DNA of 13,255 nt, from NCBI GenBank assembly GCA_030689795.1, contig JAUYEO010000210.1, positions 1-13,255 on the forward strand, read 5' to 3'. The position numbers were made by a program, and so were the translations under genes. Of this stretch, positions 5,967 through 13,255 are shown in pieces. The DNA comes from Desulfobacterales bacterium (GTDB lineage Bacteria > Desulfobacterota > Desulfobacteria > Desulfobacterales > RPRI01). The notes under the pieces were generated by a model, which saw only the letters and a program-made list of their open reading frames with translations, had not been told where the DNA came from and searched no databases. The first letter of the stretch is position 1, and each line of letters opens with the position of its first letter.

Positions 5967-6695
5967 ATGAATTCCAAGATTAAGCAGATCATGAGCAAGC
6001 TCCGGGAACTGAGTGACAGCGATATCGCTGTTCATTCGCAGCGATTCTTTAAGACCGGAAAAGGCGAGTACGGGGAAGGAGACAGGTTCCTTGGGATTCG
6101 CGTCCCGACCATCAGGCAATGTGTCAGAGAATACCGCGCAATATCGCTGGAAGATACGACAGAACTTCTGAAATCTCCTTTCCACGAAGCGCGACTTCTT
6201 GCCCTGCTGATACTGGTCGCAAAGTACGCCTCAGCAAACGTGAATGCCGAACAAGATGCTATTTATCGGGCATACCGCGGTAATACGGAATTCATAAACA
6301 ATTGGGATCTGGTTGACTGTTCGGCGGAGCACGTCGTGGGCGCTCACCTGTTTCTTAGAGACAGGAAACCGATTTACCGGCTCGTACGTTCAAAAAGCCT
6401 TTGGGAGCGGAGGATCGGTATTATATCCACTTTTCACTTCATCAAAAGAAAGGACTTTCCGGACACACTGGAATGTGCAAAGCTGCTGCTTCATGACAAA
6501 GAGGACCTGATCCACAAGGCAGCGGGATGGATGCTGCGCGAAGTCGGCAAGCGGGACCATAATGCCGAAGAAAAATTTCTCGAAAGACACTACAAACAGA
6601 TGCCGCGCACCATGTTACGCTACGCAATTGAAAGATTCCCCGAGAAAGAAAGGCTGGCATATCTGCATGGGACAAAACAGGCCTCCGGCAAATAG
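5967..6695 (+). CDS. alkD: AlkD-type DNA alkylation repair glycosylase
   Basis: The 242-residue HEAT-like-repeat protein matches the AlkD family, which removes N3- and N7-alkylated purines without flipping the base. Family active-site residues, numbered in the Bacillus cereus enzyme as W109, D113, R148 and W187, have apparent counterparts W113 and D117 (NNWDLVD), R148 (LWERR) and W188 (AAGWMLREVGKR). FLGIRVPTIR at 41-50 is a typical N-terminal family motif. Length is normal. The ATG at 5967 is chosen because GGAGA lies 6 bp upstream and the family normally begins near this point; an upstream in-frame ATG at 5877 would add 30 atypical residues. A short frame (5920-5970) ends in a TGA that overlaps this ATG. 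Its start region sits downstream of the second leader copy. Confidence 0.88.
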   Translation: MNSKIKQIMSKLRELSDSDIAVHSQRFFKTGKGEYGEGDRFLGIRVPTIRQCVREYRAISLEDTTELLKSPFHEARLLALLILVAKYASANVNAEQDAIYRAYRGNTEFINNWDLVDCSAEHVVGAHLFLRDRKPIYRLVRSKSLWERRIGIISTFHFIKRKDFPDTLECAKLLLHDKEDLIHKAAGWMLREVGKRDHNAEEKFLERHYKQMPRTMLRYAIERFPEKERLAYLHGTKQASGK

Positions 6696-6806
6696 CCGCG
6701 CCTGATCTGCAACATTTAGGCGGCAACACATTTGTAAGCTTAAACATATTGAAAGGAATTTTTCTATGAGCAATACATTCATGCTCGGCCTGGGGAGATT
6801 TTGGAT

Positions 6807-7691
6807 TCAGGAGGCGAACAAATTGGCCAGAATCGGTTGGAACATTCCGGTTTGAAAATATTGGCAATAGGGGATGCATTTGGACAGCAGCATAAAAGAT
6901 ATATCCGCTCCCAGGTCCTTTTCCCCTTCCAGGGTGTCGAAATTGCCGCCGCCCTTGGAAATGACCAGATCGGCCTCCCGGATCAATTCCCTTAACTCCC
7001 TGGAACATCGAGATAGAATGGTGCCCGGGACCGGGGCGTTCAGCCCATTGGACATAATGGCAGCCACCTGATTCAGTCCCACCATTTCCGCTTCGCTTCG
7101 GGTGGCATCATTCAACGCGGGGGCGCTTCGGACCACAAAGACCACCTTCGGATGGTAGGTCTCTTGAATAATCTCCAGCAACAATTTATCGAAAACGATC
7201 TCTCCAGAATTATCCCCCAGGTAAACCAGGGAACGGGTTTGACCGAGTTTTTTCTTGAAGACCACGAACGGTTTCTCCGGCCAAGGCCGTTGCAGCCCTT
7301 GAATCAGCGTTTTTTCCACGTCCAGGGAATGATCCGAAACCATGAGGTCAATGACATTTCCCATGATGGCCATTTTTACCGCCGCCTGTAGAGGGTCATC
7401 GGCTTCCTGCACCAATTTTTTCAAAGTCGGGTAGAGGGATTGAGCGGTCCGGTTTTGTTCCAATTTCAAAGCCCGGAAGGGGTCCGGGGTCTTGAAGGCC
7501 GCTATAATTTTTTCCATGACCAGTTCGATCACTTCGGGACTGGAGAGGTCCCATTGCAGCCCCCGCAGGGAGGGAATGGTCAAAATCTGAACGGTCAAAT
7601 CCTTGATGACTACCTCATCGGCCGTCAATTTTCTGATCGCCGTATTGGCCATCTTCAAGATGCAGGAAATACAATCGGGTTTTATGAGCAT
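6807..7691 (-). CDS. DUF89/ARMT1-like metal-dependent phosphatase
   Basis: The 294-residue protein has the features of the DUF89 family, whose characterised members are Co/Ni/Mn-dependent phosphatases that remove phosphate from damaged or unwanted phosphometabolites. An N-terminal CxxC pair (C7, C10) matches the microbial stand-alone subgroup. LGDNSGEIVFD (158-168) carries the Asp-Asn metal-site motif, LND is at 193-195, and ADLVISKGGGNFDTLEG (240-256) matches the second signature, usually SKGQGN. The Gly in place of Gln is a small departure. The C-terminus (C272, C276 and a hydrophobic end) is unlike the family members I recall. It is the last gene of the operon. A GGAGG lies about 12 bp before the ATG, longer than usual. 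It could act as a clean-up enzyme for a phosphorylated intermediate made by the dikinase genes upstream (inference). Confidence 0.78.
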   Translation of the reverse strand: MLIKPDCISCILKMANTAIRKLTADEVVIKDLTVQILTIPSLRGLQWDLSSPEVIELVMEKIIAAFKTPDPFRALKLEQNRTAQSLYPTLKKLVQEADDPLQAAVKMAIMGNVIDLMVSDHSLDVEKTLIQGLQRPWPEKPFVVFKKKLGQTRSLVYLGDNSGEIVFDKLLLEIIQETYHPKVVFVVRSAPALNDATRSEAEMVGLNQVAAIMSNGLNAPVPGTILSRCSRELRELIREADLVISKGGGNFDTLEGEKDLGADISFMLLSKCIPYCQYFQTGMFQPILANLFAS

Positions 7692-7748
7692 TTAAATATT
7701 AAACCTCCGTGCCCGCCGACGGGCGCCACCGCGTCTTACGTTGCCCGA

Positions 7749-8408
7749 TCAAAACTTCTTCATCATTTCGCTCATCAGATAAGGCACTTCGATCCTTCCG
7801 GTGGGGGCCAGAATCCGGCTGCTGTAATCCGTGGCATAATTATTCTTGAGGGTCCTGACCAGTTTTCGGAACAGGGAGGTATCGATGGCTTTGGCAATGT
7901 CGACAATATTCCGCCCAGTGCCTTCGGCCAGGATGCGGGGTCCGCTGCCGATGACCAGCCGCCACCCCCCGGTAAGTGGAACCTTTAATTCATCCATCCC
8001 CGGCAGGCACTCATCTTTGACAAACTTCAGATGGTCCGCCTCCTTACCCCGGAGGATATTATAATACTGGTTGAATTTCCAAACCCCGGTCTGGATGCGG
8101 TACGGTCCTTCCTGAATGCGGCCGGAGGGGACATAGACTTTATTGGTATATTTCCAGACGTATTCGAGTAATTTATTGGAAAGCACCCGATACTCCCGGG
8201 ATGAAATGGTTTTTCGCAAATTCTCGGTTTCATCCACCGTAGCTACGGCCACAATCCTCGGTCCTTCCCCGACCGCCACATAATACCCCCCCACCAACCG
8301 AATCCCCAGCTTCTCCAGGGTCGGATTGTACTCCTGGGTTACAAAAGACGCATATTCATCAAACTTCCCGGGCATCACATCCCAATATTGCGTAAACAGG
8401 ATGGTCAT
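7749..8408 (-). CDS. Tandem-domain protein with two dimeric alpha/beta-barrel-like (NIPSNAP/EthD-type) repeats
   Basis: The 219-residue protein consists of two related halves. Residues 3-97 and about 109-206 align throughout: FTQYWDVMPGK with FNQYYNILRGK, GGYYVAVGEGPRIVA with GGWRLVIGSGPRILA, and VPSGRI with APTGRI. The predicted beta-alpha-beta pattern and GPRIVA-like strand suggest the ferredoxin-like fold of dimeric alpha/beta-barrel proteins; two fused copies would form a barrel within one chain. Such proteins often bind or convert small hydrophobic or aromatic molecules, but no catalytic residue can be assigned. It is not a CBS-domain protein, although its size resembles the 24-kDa third subunit of phenylphosphate synthase. 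A strong AGGAGAAACG precedes the ATG. It lies 31 bp after the ATP-grasp gene, so it is probably part of the same pathway. Confidence 0.65.
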   Translation of the reverse strand: MTILFTQYWDVMPGKFDEYASFVTQEYNPTLEKLGIRLVGGYYVAVGEGPRIVAVATVDETENLRKTISSREYRVLSNKLLEYVWKYTNKVYVPSGRIQEGPYRIQTGVWKFNQYYNILRGKEADHLKFVKDECLPGMDELKVPLTGGWRLVIGSGPRILAEGTGRNIVDIAKAIDTSLFRKLVRTLKNNYATDYSSRILAPTGRIEVPYLMSEMMKKF

Positions 8409-8439
8409 CGTTTCTCCTTTTCCGGCCTTACGAAAGGAA

Positions 8440-9465
8440 TTACCGTTTAAACATGCGGGTCATCAGCTCAGCCAGATATTCCGATTCCTTTTCTTTGGCC
8501 TTGGTGTATTTAGCCGGCCTGGCCTGGACCCAATAAAGACTATCAGGAATGGATTGAAAACGATCCAGGACCCATTCCATATCCTGGGGAGTTTGAAAAT
8601 GGTCCTCCACTTGTTTGGCAACCCGCACGATTTCTTTCAATTCTTCCGGATCGACACAGGGCTTTCCCTGAATCTCAGCCGGGACATTGGCGGTGATGGT
8701 CCCCCCATCATGATAAACAACCATCTTTGTTTTACGATTGACGGTACTTTCCACCGTCCCGTCGCTTTTATCCACGATAAACTGATCAGGGTTAACCTCT
8801 CCGCTGACCACACTCTCACCCAAACCCCAGTTGCCTTCCACTACCACCTTCGAAAGGTCTCCGATCGTAGGTAAGACCGTCAGGACCACGCCGGCGGACT
8901 TGGCCTCCACCATCTTCAGGACGGCGATGCCGATCGGAGCTTTTTCCATGGCCATCCCTTTCTCCAGCCGAAAGGCTATGGCCCGGGTAGTAAAGGCGCT
9001 TCCCCAGACCTGGATCATTTTTTGGAGTACCGATTCCTTCCAGCGGACATTCAGATAACTCTCCATCTGGCCGGGCATGCTGACCGCCCCGCTGGAACGG
9101 ACGGCCACCGAAAGCTCCTTGTCTCCGGCTCGTTCTTTCAGCTGGTCGTAGAACCGGAATAATTCCTCCCTCATCTCCGGGGGCATTTCTTTGGACTCAA
9201 TAATGTTCCGGATAGCCTTGCTGGCTATTATTTGATTTTTGATTTCCTTTAAATGCTCCCGGTTTTCCTGGACATATCGCCGAATCTCCTCGCCGGCTCC
9301 GGTTTCGGCCATAAATCGTTCGTACCCGTCTATGGAAATGGCAAATCCGGGGGGGATACGCAGGCCCAGTCGGGTCATCTCCCCCAGGTTGGCGCATTTT
9401 TTCCCTACCCGGTCGTTGTCCCCGGTCCCCAGTTCCTCAAACCAAAAGATCCATTTATCGCTCAT
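8440..9465 (-). CDS. ATP-grasp (PEP-synthase N-terminal) subunit of a split dikinase, phenylphosphate-synthase PpsB-like
   Basis: The 341-residue protein is only the nucleotide-binding part of a PEP synthase/pyruvate phosphate dikinase. It should use ATP to phosphorylate the carrier histidine of the partner subunit. VGKKCANLGEMTRLGLRIPP (20-39) is the opening glycine-rich motif, with Lys replacing a usual Gly. AVRSSGAVSMPGQMESYLNV (121-140) is the Arg-containing loop. Others are EGNWGLGESVVSGEVNPDQF (210-229), DMEWVLD (295-301) and the terminal VQARPAKY (313-320). The carrier-histidine and PEP domains are absent, and the protein ends naturally after the QARP motif. Size and content match PpsB (about 40 kDa) of phenylphosphate synthase. 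AGGAG 8 bp upstream supports the start. Gap to the preceding carrier gene is 63 bp. Confidence 0.82.
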   Translation of the reverse strand: MSDKWIFWFEELGTGDNDRVGKKCANLGEMTRLGLRIPPGFAISIDGYERFMAETGAGEEIRRYVQENREHLKEIKNQIIASKAIRNIIESKEMPPEMREELFRFYDQLKERAGDKELSVAVRSSGAVSMPGQMESYLNVRWKESVLQKMIQVWGSAFTTRAIAFRLEKGMAMEKAPIGIAVLKMVEAKSAGVVLTVLPTIGDLSKVVVEGNWGLGESVVSGEVNPDQFIVDKSDGTVESTVNRKTKMVVYHDGGTITANVPAEIQGKPCVDPEELKEIVRVAKQVEDHFQTPQDMEWVLDRFQSIPDSLYWVQARPAKYTKAKEKESEYLAELMTRMFKR

Positions 9466-9482
9466 GGAACCTGCTCCTGGAA

Positions 9483-9517
9483 GACCTTTCCCTCCCCACG
9501 GCGGGAAAGGAAAGGTC
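9483..9517 (-). other. Intercistronic inverted repeat between the two dikinase genes
   Basis: GACCTTTCC at 9483-9491 pairs with GGAAAGGTC at 9509-9517 around a 17-base loop in the 63-bp gap. No T-tract follows on the transcribed strand, so it is more likely a weak processing or stabilising hairpin than a terminator. It may be coincidental in this purine/pyrimidine-biased stretch. Confidence 0.3.
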
Positions 9518-9528
9518 CCAAAGGGTTT

Positions 9529-11211
9529 TTACTTATTCAGAATAAACACGACCCCCAGATTGGCATCGACCTTGATCCGCTGACCGGACTTGATCTTGGC
9601 CGTACCCTCAAAGACATTCATGACTACCGGGATGCCATATTCCCTTCCCACAATAGCGGCATGGGAAAGGCTGGCCCCGCGGTCAACGACCACGCCTTTG
9701 ATCATGGAAAATACCGGGGTCCAACTGGGCGAGGTACTGGCCGCTACCAGAATATCTCCTTCTTCGACCAGGTGAAGTTCATCTTCGTTCAAAATCACCC
9801 GGGCCGGGCCTTCGGCCACTCCGGGGGAACCGCAGGTCCCATAGAGGTCGGCCTTGAGCTCCGGACGAACCTGGGGCATGGCGCCGACCACGACCTTAAG
9901 GGCGATAGGATCCATGGATTGAACCAGGACCCCCATGGCCATATCCATATCAAAACCCTCCTTTAAGAAGGCCGGTGGATTGGGCGTCTTTTGCCATTCC
10001 TGCCATTCCGCTTTTCGACGATCCACAATGTAGCGCAAATCAAATTGGTCGGGGTTGATCCCGGCCCTGCGAACCTCATCGGGGATGAGAAAGAAAATAT
10101 CTTCGGCCTCGTTGAGGGTCCCTTTCTGGGCGAAACGCCGTCCCAGACCCAAGGCGCTTCGACGCATCATGGCATGTGTATAGAGATCCAGATAATGATC
10201 ATGTTCTTCGCTGAAGACCCCGCTCTTCTGGGCCAAAAGCATCAAGCGGCCAAACCAGCCCCGCTGCTCCTGGGGAACCTTGGCCAAAACCTCTTTTTCC
10301 GCCTTTTTCCGCTGTTCGGTAATTTTGCTCCTCTCCGCGTCGAGGTTAAAGCCCCCGCCCTTCTGGAGAAACTGTTTCACATTGACCAGGGCCGGGGTGG
10401 GGTCTTCTACCCAGGTAGGCATGTTCATCTCGGACATACGCTGCATGCGCCAGCCGTCCTCATTCATGAAGGCCATAAAGGCTTTCATGAATTCTTTTCC
10501 CTTTGTCGATTCCTGGAGACGACCCCGGATTTCAGCAGGCTTGCTTCCCAGGAAGAATTCGGCCAATCCGTCTTCTCGGGCTCTTTTGGAAAACTCCCAG
10601 AGGAGGCGATCCACCTGGAAGACCTTATTGTCAAAACCCGAGACCAGGTTATGAAAGAGCGGCGAGGTATCGTCGATTCCGGCCAGTTCCCGGCACAGGT
10701 TTTCAAAAAGGATATAGGCCGTATAGGTTCCGTACATCATGTACATGTGGATTTCCCACATCCGGCGACAGGTGTTTATGGTCTCTTCAAAATTGTCCAG
10801 GAGGTCAGTGCTGGAAGCCTTATCCAGATCCAGGGCCTTTAACTTTTCATAGCGCCCTAAAATCTCCTTGACATATCCTCCCCACAACTCGTCATAATTA
10901 TCAATAAAAGGGAGGATGGCCTTGCGAAATTCCGTCTCTCTTCTTTGTTTTTCTTCCTCACTGTGGACCAGCAACAAAGTCAGGTACCCACCCCCCCTAT
11001 GGAAACGCCAGTCCCATCCCTTAACCGTGGGCAGGCTCAGCTTTTCCGCCCCGTACTGCATACCGTGACGGCAGAAGTTGATCCAAAACCAGCCAAACAT
11101 GGGGGTCCAGGGCGGGACGGAATGGGTGCCATCCAAAAACCAGGCGGGTGATTGGGCAAAATCTCTTTCGGGTTCAAATTCCAAACCGGGGACGACATCA
11201 TAAACTTTCAT
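9529..11211 (-). CDS. Phosphohistidine-carrier subunit of a split dikinase, phenylphosphate-synthase PpsA-like
   Basis: The 560-residue protein ends in a PEP-utilising swivelling domain at about 458-560: GTCGSPGVAEGPARVI, then DRGASLSHAAIVGREYGIPV, where His517 is the expected phosphate carrier. This is the mobile domain of PEP synthase, pyruvate phosphate dikinase and rifampicin phosphotransferase. The first ~450 residues are helix-rich and aromatic-rich (for example PPWTPMFGWFWINFCRHG) and probably form the substrate-binding part; they are not a PEP-binding TIM barrel. No ATP-grasp domain is present, matching the 70-kDa PpsA subunit of phenylphosphate synthase, which carries phosphate to phenol. 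The gene precedes the ATP-grasp gene, the order reported for that enzyme. GGAGGAGAAACC before the ATG gives a strong start. The true acceptor substrate is not known. Confidence 0.8.
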   Translation of the reverse strand: MKVYDVVPGLEFEPERDFAQSPAWFLDGTHSVPPWTPMFGWFWINFCRHGMQYGAEKLSLPTVKGWDWRFHRGGGYLTLLLVHSEEEKQRRETEFRKAILPFIDNYDELWGGYVKEILGRYEKLKALDLDKASSTDLLDNFEETINTCRRMWEIHMYMMYGTYTAYILFENLCRELAGIDDTSPLFHNLVSGFDNKVFQVDRLLWEFSKRAREDGLAEFFLGSKPAEIRGRLQESTKGKEFMKAFMAFMNEDGWRMQRMSEMNMPTWVEDPTPALVNVKQFLQKGGGFNLDAERSKITEQRKKAEKEVLAKVPQEQRGWFGRLMLLAQKSGVFSEEHDHYLDLYTHAMMRRSALGLGRRFAQKGTLNEAEDIFFLIPDEVRRAGINPDQFDLRYIVDRRKAEWQEWQKTPNPPAFLKEGFDMDMAMGVLVQSMDPIALKVVVGAMPQVRPELKADLYGTCGSPGVAEGPARVILNEDELHLVEEGDILVAASTSPSWTPVFSMIKGVVVDRGASLSHAAIVGREYGIPVVMNVFEGTAKIKSGQRIKVDANLGVVFILNK

Positions 11212-11249
11212 GGTTTCTCCTCCTTTTGATCTGCAAAGGTTAATAGTGG

Positions 11250-11275
11250 AGGAGAAGCGATGGATCGCTTCTCCT
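11250..11275 (-). other. Perfect hairpin between the AOR and PpsA-like genes
   Basis: An 11-bp perfect stem (GGAGAAGCGA at 11251-11260 with TCGCTTCTCC at 11265-11274, plus the A-T pair 11250/11275) closes a 4-base loop. It lies in the 94-bp gap between the AOR stop and the carrier-subunit start. On the transcribed (minus) strand it is followed by TCCACTATTAACC rather than a T-run, so it does not look like a classical rho-independent terminator. It could protect the 3' end of a processed AOR message or cause partial attenuation. Confidence 0.55.
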
Positions 11276-11305
11276 ATTCCTTACTAAAAATACCTTTTAC
11301 CGCAT

Positions 11306-13144
11306 TTAAAGGTTCTTTTTTATGAACGGCACGACCTCGGCCAGACCCAATTCTTTTAATTTCTCTGCATGCGGTATACCGTTTTTCGTATAACCCAGGG
11401 CCTGGTAATACTCGTCCAACAAGCGATCCAGATGCCTGACTGTCTGGCCCGTGGCCGGTCCGGCATCCGCTAAAGGTTCGGAAGTCAAACGTTCCGGCAG
11501 ACAATCGTCCCGCCGGGTAAAGCCCTCACGGACATTGAAACATCTTTCGATCAAGACAATGCGTTCGCCGATGCGCAACAGTTCATTCCGGTCGCCGAGT
11601 TCCCGGATCCCGGTCGACGCCAAAAGGGCCTGGGCATAAAAGGAAAAATCCAAGCCCGTATTTCCGAAAGTACAGGCAATCAGCGAATCCTCCACGGCCT
11701 GTTCTTTCTGGACCCCGGCGATGGCGCCGCCTTTCCCGTTCTCCGCATAGGGGTCGGTCCTGCCGGAGAGTTCGTCCCTGGGCCTGCCGTACATATGACT
11801 CCCTCCGATATTGGAGGTGGCCATGCTCAGAGCGTAACCTTTCACGCCTCTGGGGTCATAACCGGGAAGTTCCAGGCCTTTGATATGCATGGCATAGGGG
11901 GCTGTTTGCTCTCCCAGCTTTTGCGACGCTCTTTTGACGCCTTCACCCAACAAATACCCGATCCCTTCCCGGTTGCCGATCTTATGGAGCAAGGCGAAAA
12001 CACTCTCTTTTTGGCCCCAGGAAAGTTCCAGGCCGTCCGTGTCGGCCGGCGTCAGCAGGCCCTTTTCAAACAGTTCAAAGGCGAAAGCGATGCTGACACC
12101 TGTGCTGATGGTATCGATACCGTAATAATCACAGAGCGCATTGGCATTGATGACAAAAGCCCGGTCGGTGATACCGAGCAAAGGACCGAAGGCGAAGATC
12201 GATTCATATTCCGGGCCGTCAATTTGAGTCCCTTGAAAGGGCCCGTCCGTCACATCGCGCATACCGCCGCAGCGGGTCATGCAAAGATAACAACCGGCCT
12301 TGGCCTTTTTAAGCTTTAAAAATTCTTCCCCGTTTAATTCCCGGATATCGGCCAAACGCCCCTTTTGGAAATTTTTGACCGGTAAAATACCCAGATCATG
12401 GACTACCGTGGTGATATAGGGTGTGCCCAGGGTGTTCATATTGCGGTAACGAGGATGCTGTTTAAGGATTTGAACCTGCTTTGCTGCCAGGTTTTCCAAG
12501 GCGCTTTGGTCCGCCGGTTCGGGTTTATGCGGGGGGACATTGATACAGACGGCTTTCAGGTTTTTCGCTCCCATGATCGTACCCATGCCGCCGCGGGACG
12601 CGGTTCTTTCACCTGCTGTGATGACGGCATAGCGCAGCAGTTTTTCCCCAGCCGATCCGATTCCGGCGGTCTGGGTATTGGAGCCGTGTTTCTTTTTTAA
12701 GATGATTTGTAATCGGCGCGGGTCGGTTCCGCGAAGTTCTTCTGCGTCCATAAAATGCACGCCGTCTTTGTCAAGGTAAAGGTAAGAAAACTTCTCAGCC
12801 CGCCCTTCGATAATAAGCAGATCATATCCGGCCCGTTTCAACCATACGCCGAAATTCCCGCCGGTGATAGAACGAAAAATGGTTCCGGTTAGAGGGCTTT
12901 TAGCGGCCGCACACCACTTGGAAAACCCCTGCAATCCGGTATCGGCGAGCGCTCCGATGGACAGGATCAATTTATTGGCCGGATCGAGCGGGTCAAGCTG
13001 CGCCGGGATTTCATCGAAAAGATATCTGGCGCTCAGACCGCGGGCGGAGAGATATTGTTGCAGATAGGATACCGGGATCTCTTCGGTTCGATATTTCAAA
13101 TGATTCAGGTCAACCCTGAGTAGCCTGCCGTTAAAACTGGACAT
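11306..13144 (-). CDS. aor: Tungsten-dependent aldehyde:ferredoxin oxidoreductase family protein
   Basis: The 612-residue protein is a full-length AOR-family enzyme. These cytosolic tungstopterin proteins interconvert aldehydes and carboxylic acids with ferredoxin; relatives such as BamB reduce benzoyl-CoA. The [4Fe-4S] ligands are C285, C288 and C292 (CYLCMTRC) plus C491 (DSLIAC), almost the same positions as in Pyrococcus furiosus AOR. The N-terminal FNGRLLRVDL, the pterin-binding ASRGGMGTIMGAKNLKAV (182-199), GPEYESIFAFG (310-320), DTISTG (344-349) and NVREGFTRRDDCLPERL (537-553) are family hallmarks. His450 in SNIGGSHMYG corresponds to the active-site His near tungsten. Substrate is not readable. 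GAGAGGG 7 bp upstream supports the start, 15 bp after the stop of the preceding partial gene. No separate ferredoxin-like or FAD subunit gene is present in the window. Confidence 0.9.
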   Translation of the reverse strand: MSSFNGRLLRVDLNHLKYRTEEIPVSYLQQYLSARGLSARYLFDEIPAQLDPLDPANKLILSIGALADTGLQGFSKWCAAAKSPLTGTIFRSITGGNFGVWLKRAGYDLLIIEGRAEKFSYLYLDKDGVHFMDAEELRGTDPRRLQIILKKKHGSNTQTAGIGSAGEKLLRYAVITAGERTASRGGMGTIMGAKNLKAVCINVPPHKPEPADQSALENLAAKQVQILKQHPRYRNMNTLGTPYITTVVHDLGILPVKNFQKGRLADIRELNGEEFLKLKKAKAGCYLCMTRCGGMRDVTDGPFQGTQIDGPEYESIFAFGPLLGITDRAFVINANALCDYYGIDTISTGVSIAFAFELFEKGLLTPADTDGLELSWGQKESVFALLHKIGNREGIGYLLGEGVKRASQKLGEQTAPYAMHIKGLELPGYDPRGVKGYALSMATSNIGGSHMYGRPRDELSGRTDPYAENGKGGAIAGVQKEQAVEDSLIACTFGNTGLDFSFYAQALLASTGIRELGDRNELLRIGERIVLIERCFNVREGFTRRDDCLPERLTSEPLADAGPATGQTVRHLDRLLDEYYQALGYTKNGIPHAEKLKELGLAEVVPFIKKNL

Positions 13145-13159
13145 GATATTCCCTCTCCC

Positions 13160-13255
13160 CTAATTTTTCCTGATGAAAGCGCGGATCTTATCGGAGATAC
13201 GCCCACGAAGCCGTGATTTCGTCTCTGCCTGTGTCGCTTTGTTGACAATCAGGGG
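13160..13255 (-). CDS. Unidentified protein, C-terminal fragment (runs off the window)
   Basis: From the right edge, 31 codons stay open on the minus strand and end in TAG at 13162-13160. The tail is very basic, for example KSRLRGRISDKIRAFIRKN. The stop lies 15 bp before the AOR start, with the AOR ribosome binding site directly after it, the spacing expected inside an operon. The other two minus-strand frames give less sensible ends; one stops earlier. Family and function cannot be told from the fragment. Confidence 0.45.
   Translation of the reverse strand, partial: PLIVNKATQAETKSRLRGRISDKIRAFIRKN

Noticed and set aside
5920..5970. 16-codon frame ending at a TGA that overlaps the alkD-like start codon
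   Set aside because: The ATGA overlap hints at translational coupling, but the frame has no ribosome binding site of its own and is too short to support without conservation data.
6766..6855. 29-codon plus-strand frame after the alkD-like gene
   Set aside because: It overlaps the end of the DUF89 gene on the other strand and has only a weak GGAAT-type upstream sequence and no recognisable feature.
7711..7724. GCCCG/CGGGC mini-hairpin between the tandem-barrel and DUF89 genes
   Set aside because: A 5-bp stem is within chance expectation for GC-rich spacer DNA and has no T-tract.
9253..10842. Long plus-strand open frames (237 and 283 codons) opposite the dikinase genes
   Set aside because: They lie antisense to genes with clear family motifs, have no ribosome binding sites and show low-complexity, shadow-like composition. 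The same applies to 310-1206 minus, 7440-7988 plus and 11795-12319 plus.
8440..11211. Frameshifted or split PEP synthase or rifampicin phosphotransferase
   Set aside because: Domain order along the transcript is reversed relative to those enzymes, both proteins have complete ends and each has its own ribosome binding site.

Overview
The window looks like an anaerobic, probably sulfate-reducing or syntrophic member of the Desulfobacterota (old Deltaproteobacteria). This is an inference from three things: a tungsten-type aldehyde:ferredoxin oxidoreductase, a Tat-exported iron-sulfur protein with a small b-type-cytochrome-like membrane partner, and dispersed palindromic intergenic repeats of a kind common in that group. 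No rRNA, tRNA, CRISPR array, transposase or phage gene was seen.

Layout. Bases 1-72 hold the first codons of a minus-strand GxxExxY-type protein that runs off the left edge. A 135-bp nested inverted repeat (79-213) separates it from a plus-strand electron-transfer module: a Tat-exported multi-cluster Fe-S protein (244-1224), a four-helix membrane protein (1208-1654), a large palindromic repeat (1642-1767), a 29-residue single-helix membrane protein (1826-1915) and a possible 46-codon gene (1953-2093). Converging on it is a minus-strand pair: an FGGY sugar/polyol kinase (4113-2554) followed by a conserved-looking protein of unknown function (2531-2115). A 517-bp divergent intergenic region follows, with an operator-like palindrome near the kinase. 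Two plus-strand genes come next: a trans-sulfuration PLP enzyme (4631-5764) and an AlkD-type DNA glycosylase (5967-6695). Each is preceded by a copy of the same ~59-bp leader sequence.

The right half (13255-6807, all minus strand) is one likely operon: the tail of an unidentified gene, an AOR-family tungstoenzyme, a two-gene split dikinase resembling phenylphosphate synthase (His-carrier subunit first, then the ATP-grasp subunit), a protein made of two tandem copies of a ferredoxin-like/dimeric alpha-beta-barrel domain, and a DUF89/ARMT1-like phosphatase. Gaps are 15-94 bp and most genes have a clear Shine-Dalgarno sequence.

The right operon is the most interesting part. Phenylphosphate synthase uses the same two-protein arrangement to activate phenol with ATP. 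Here the pair has no CBS-domain third subunit and no UbiD-like carboxylase in view. Instead it sits with a low-potential tungsten oxidoreductase, a possible small-molecule-binding barrel protein and a phosphometabolite phosphatase. A reasonable hypothesis is an ATP-dependent phosphoryl activation of an aromatic, enolic or carboxylic substrate coupled to AOR redox chemistry. The substrate cannot be read from the sequence.
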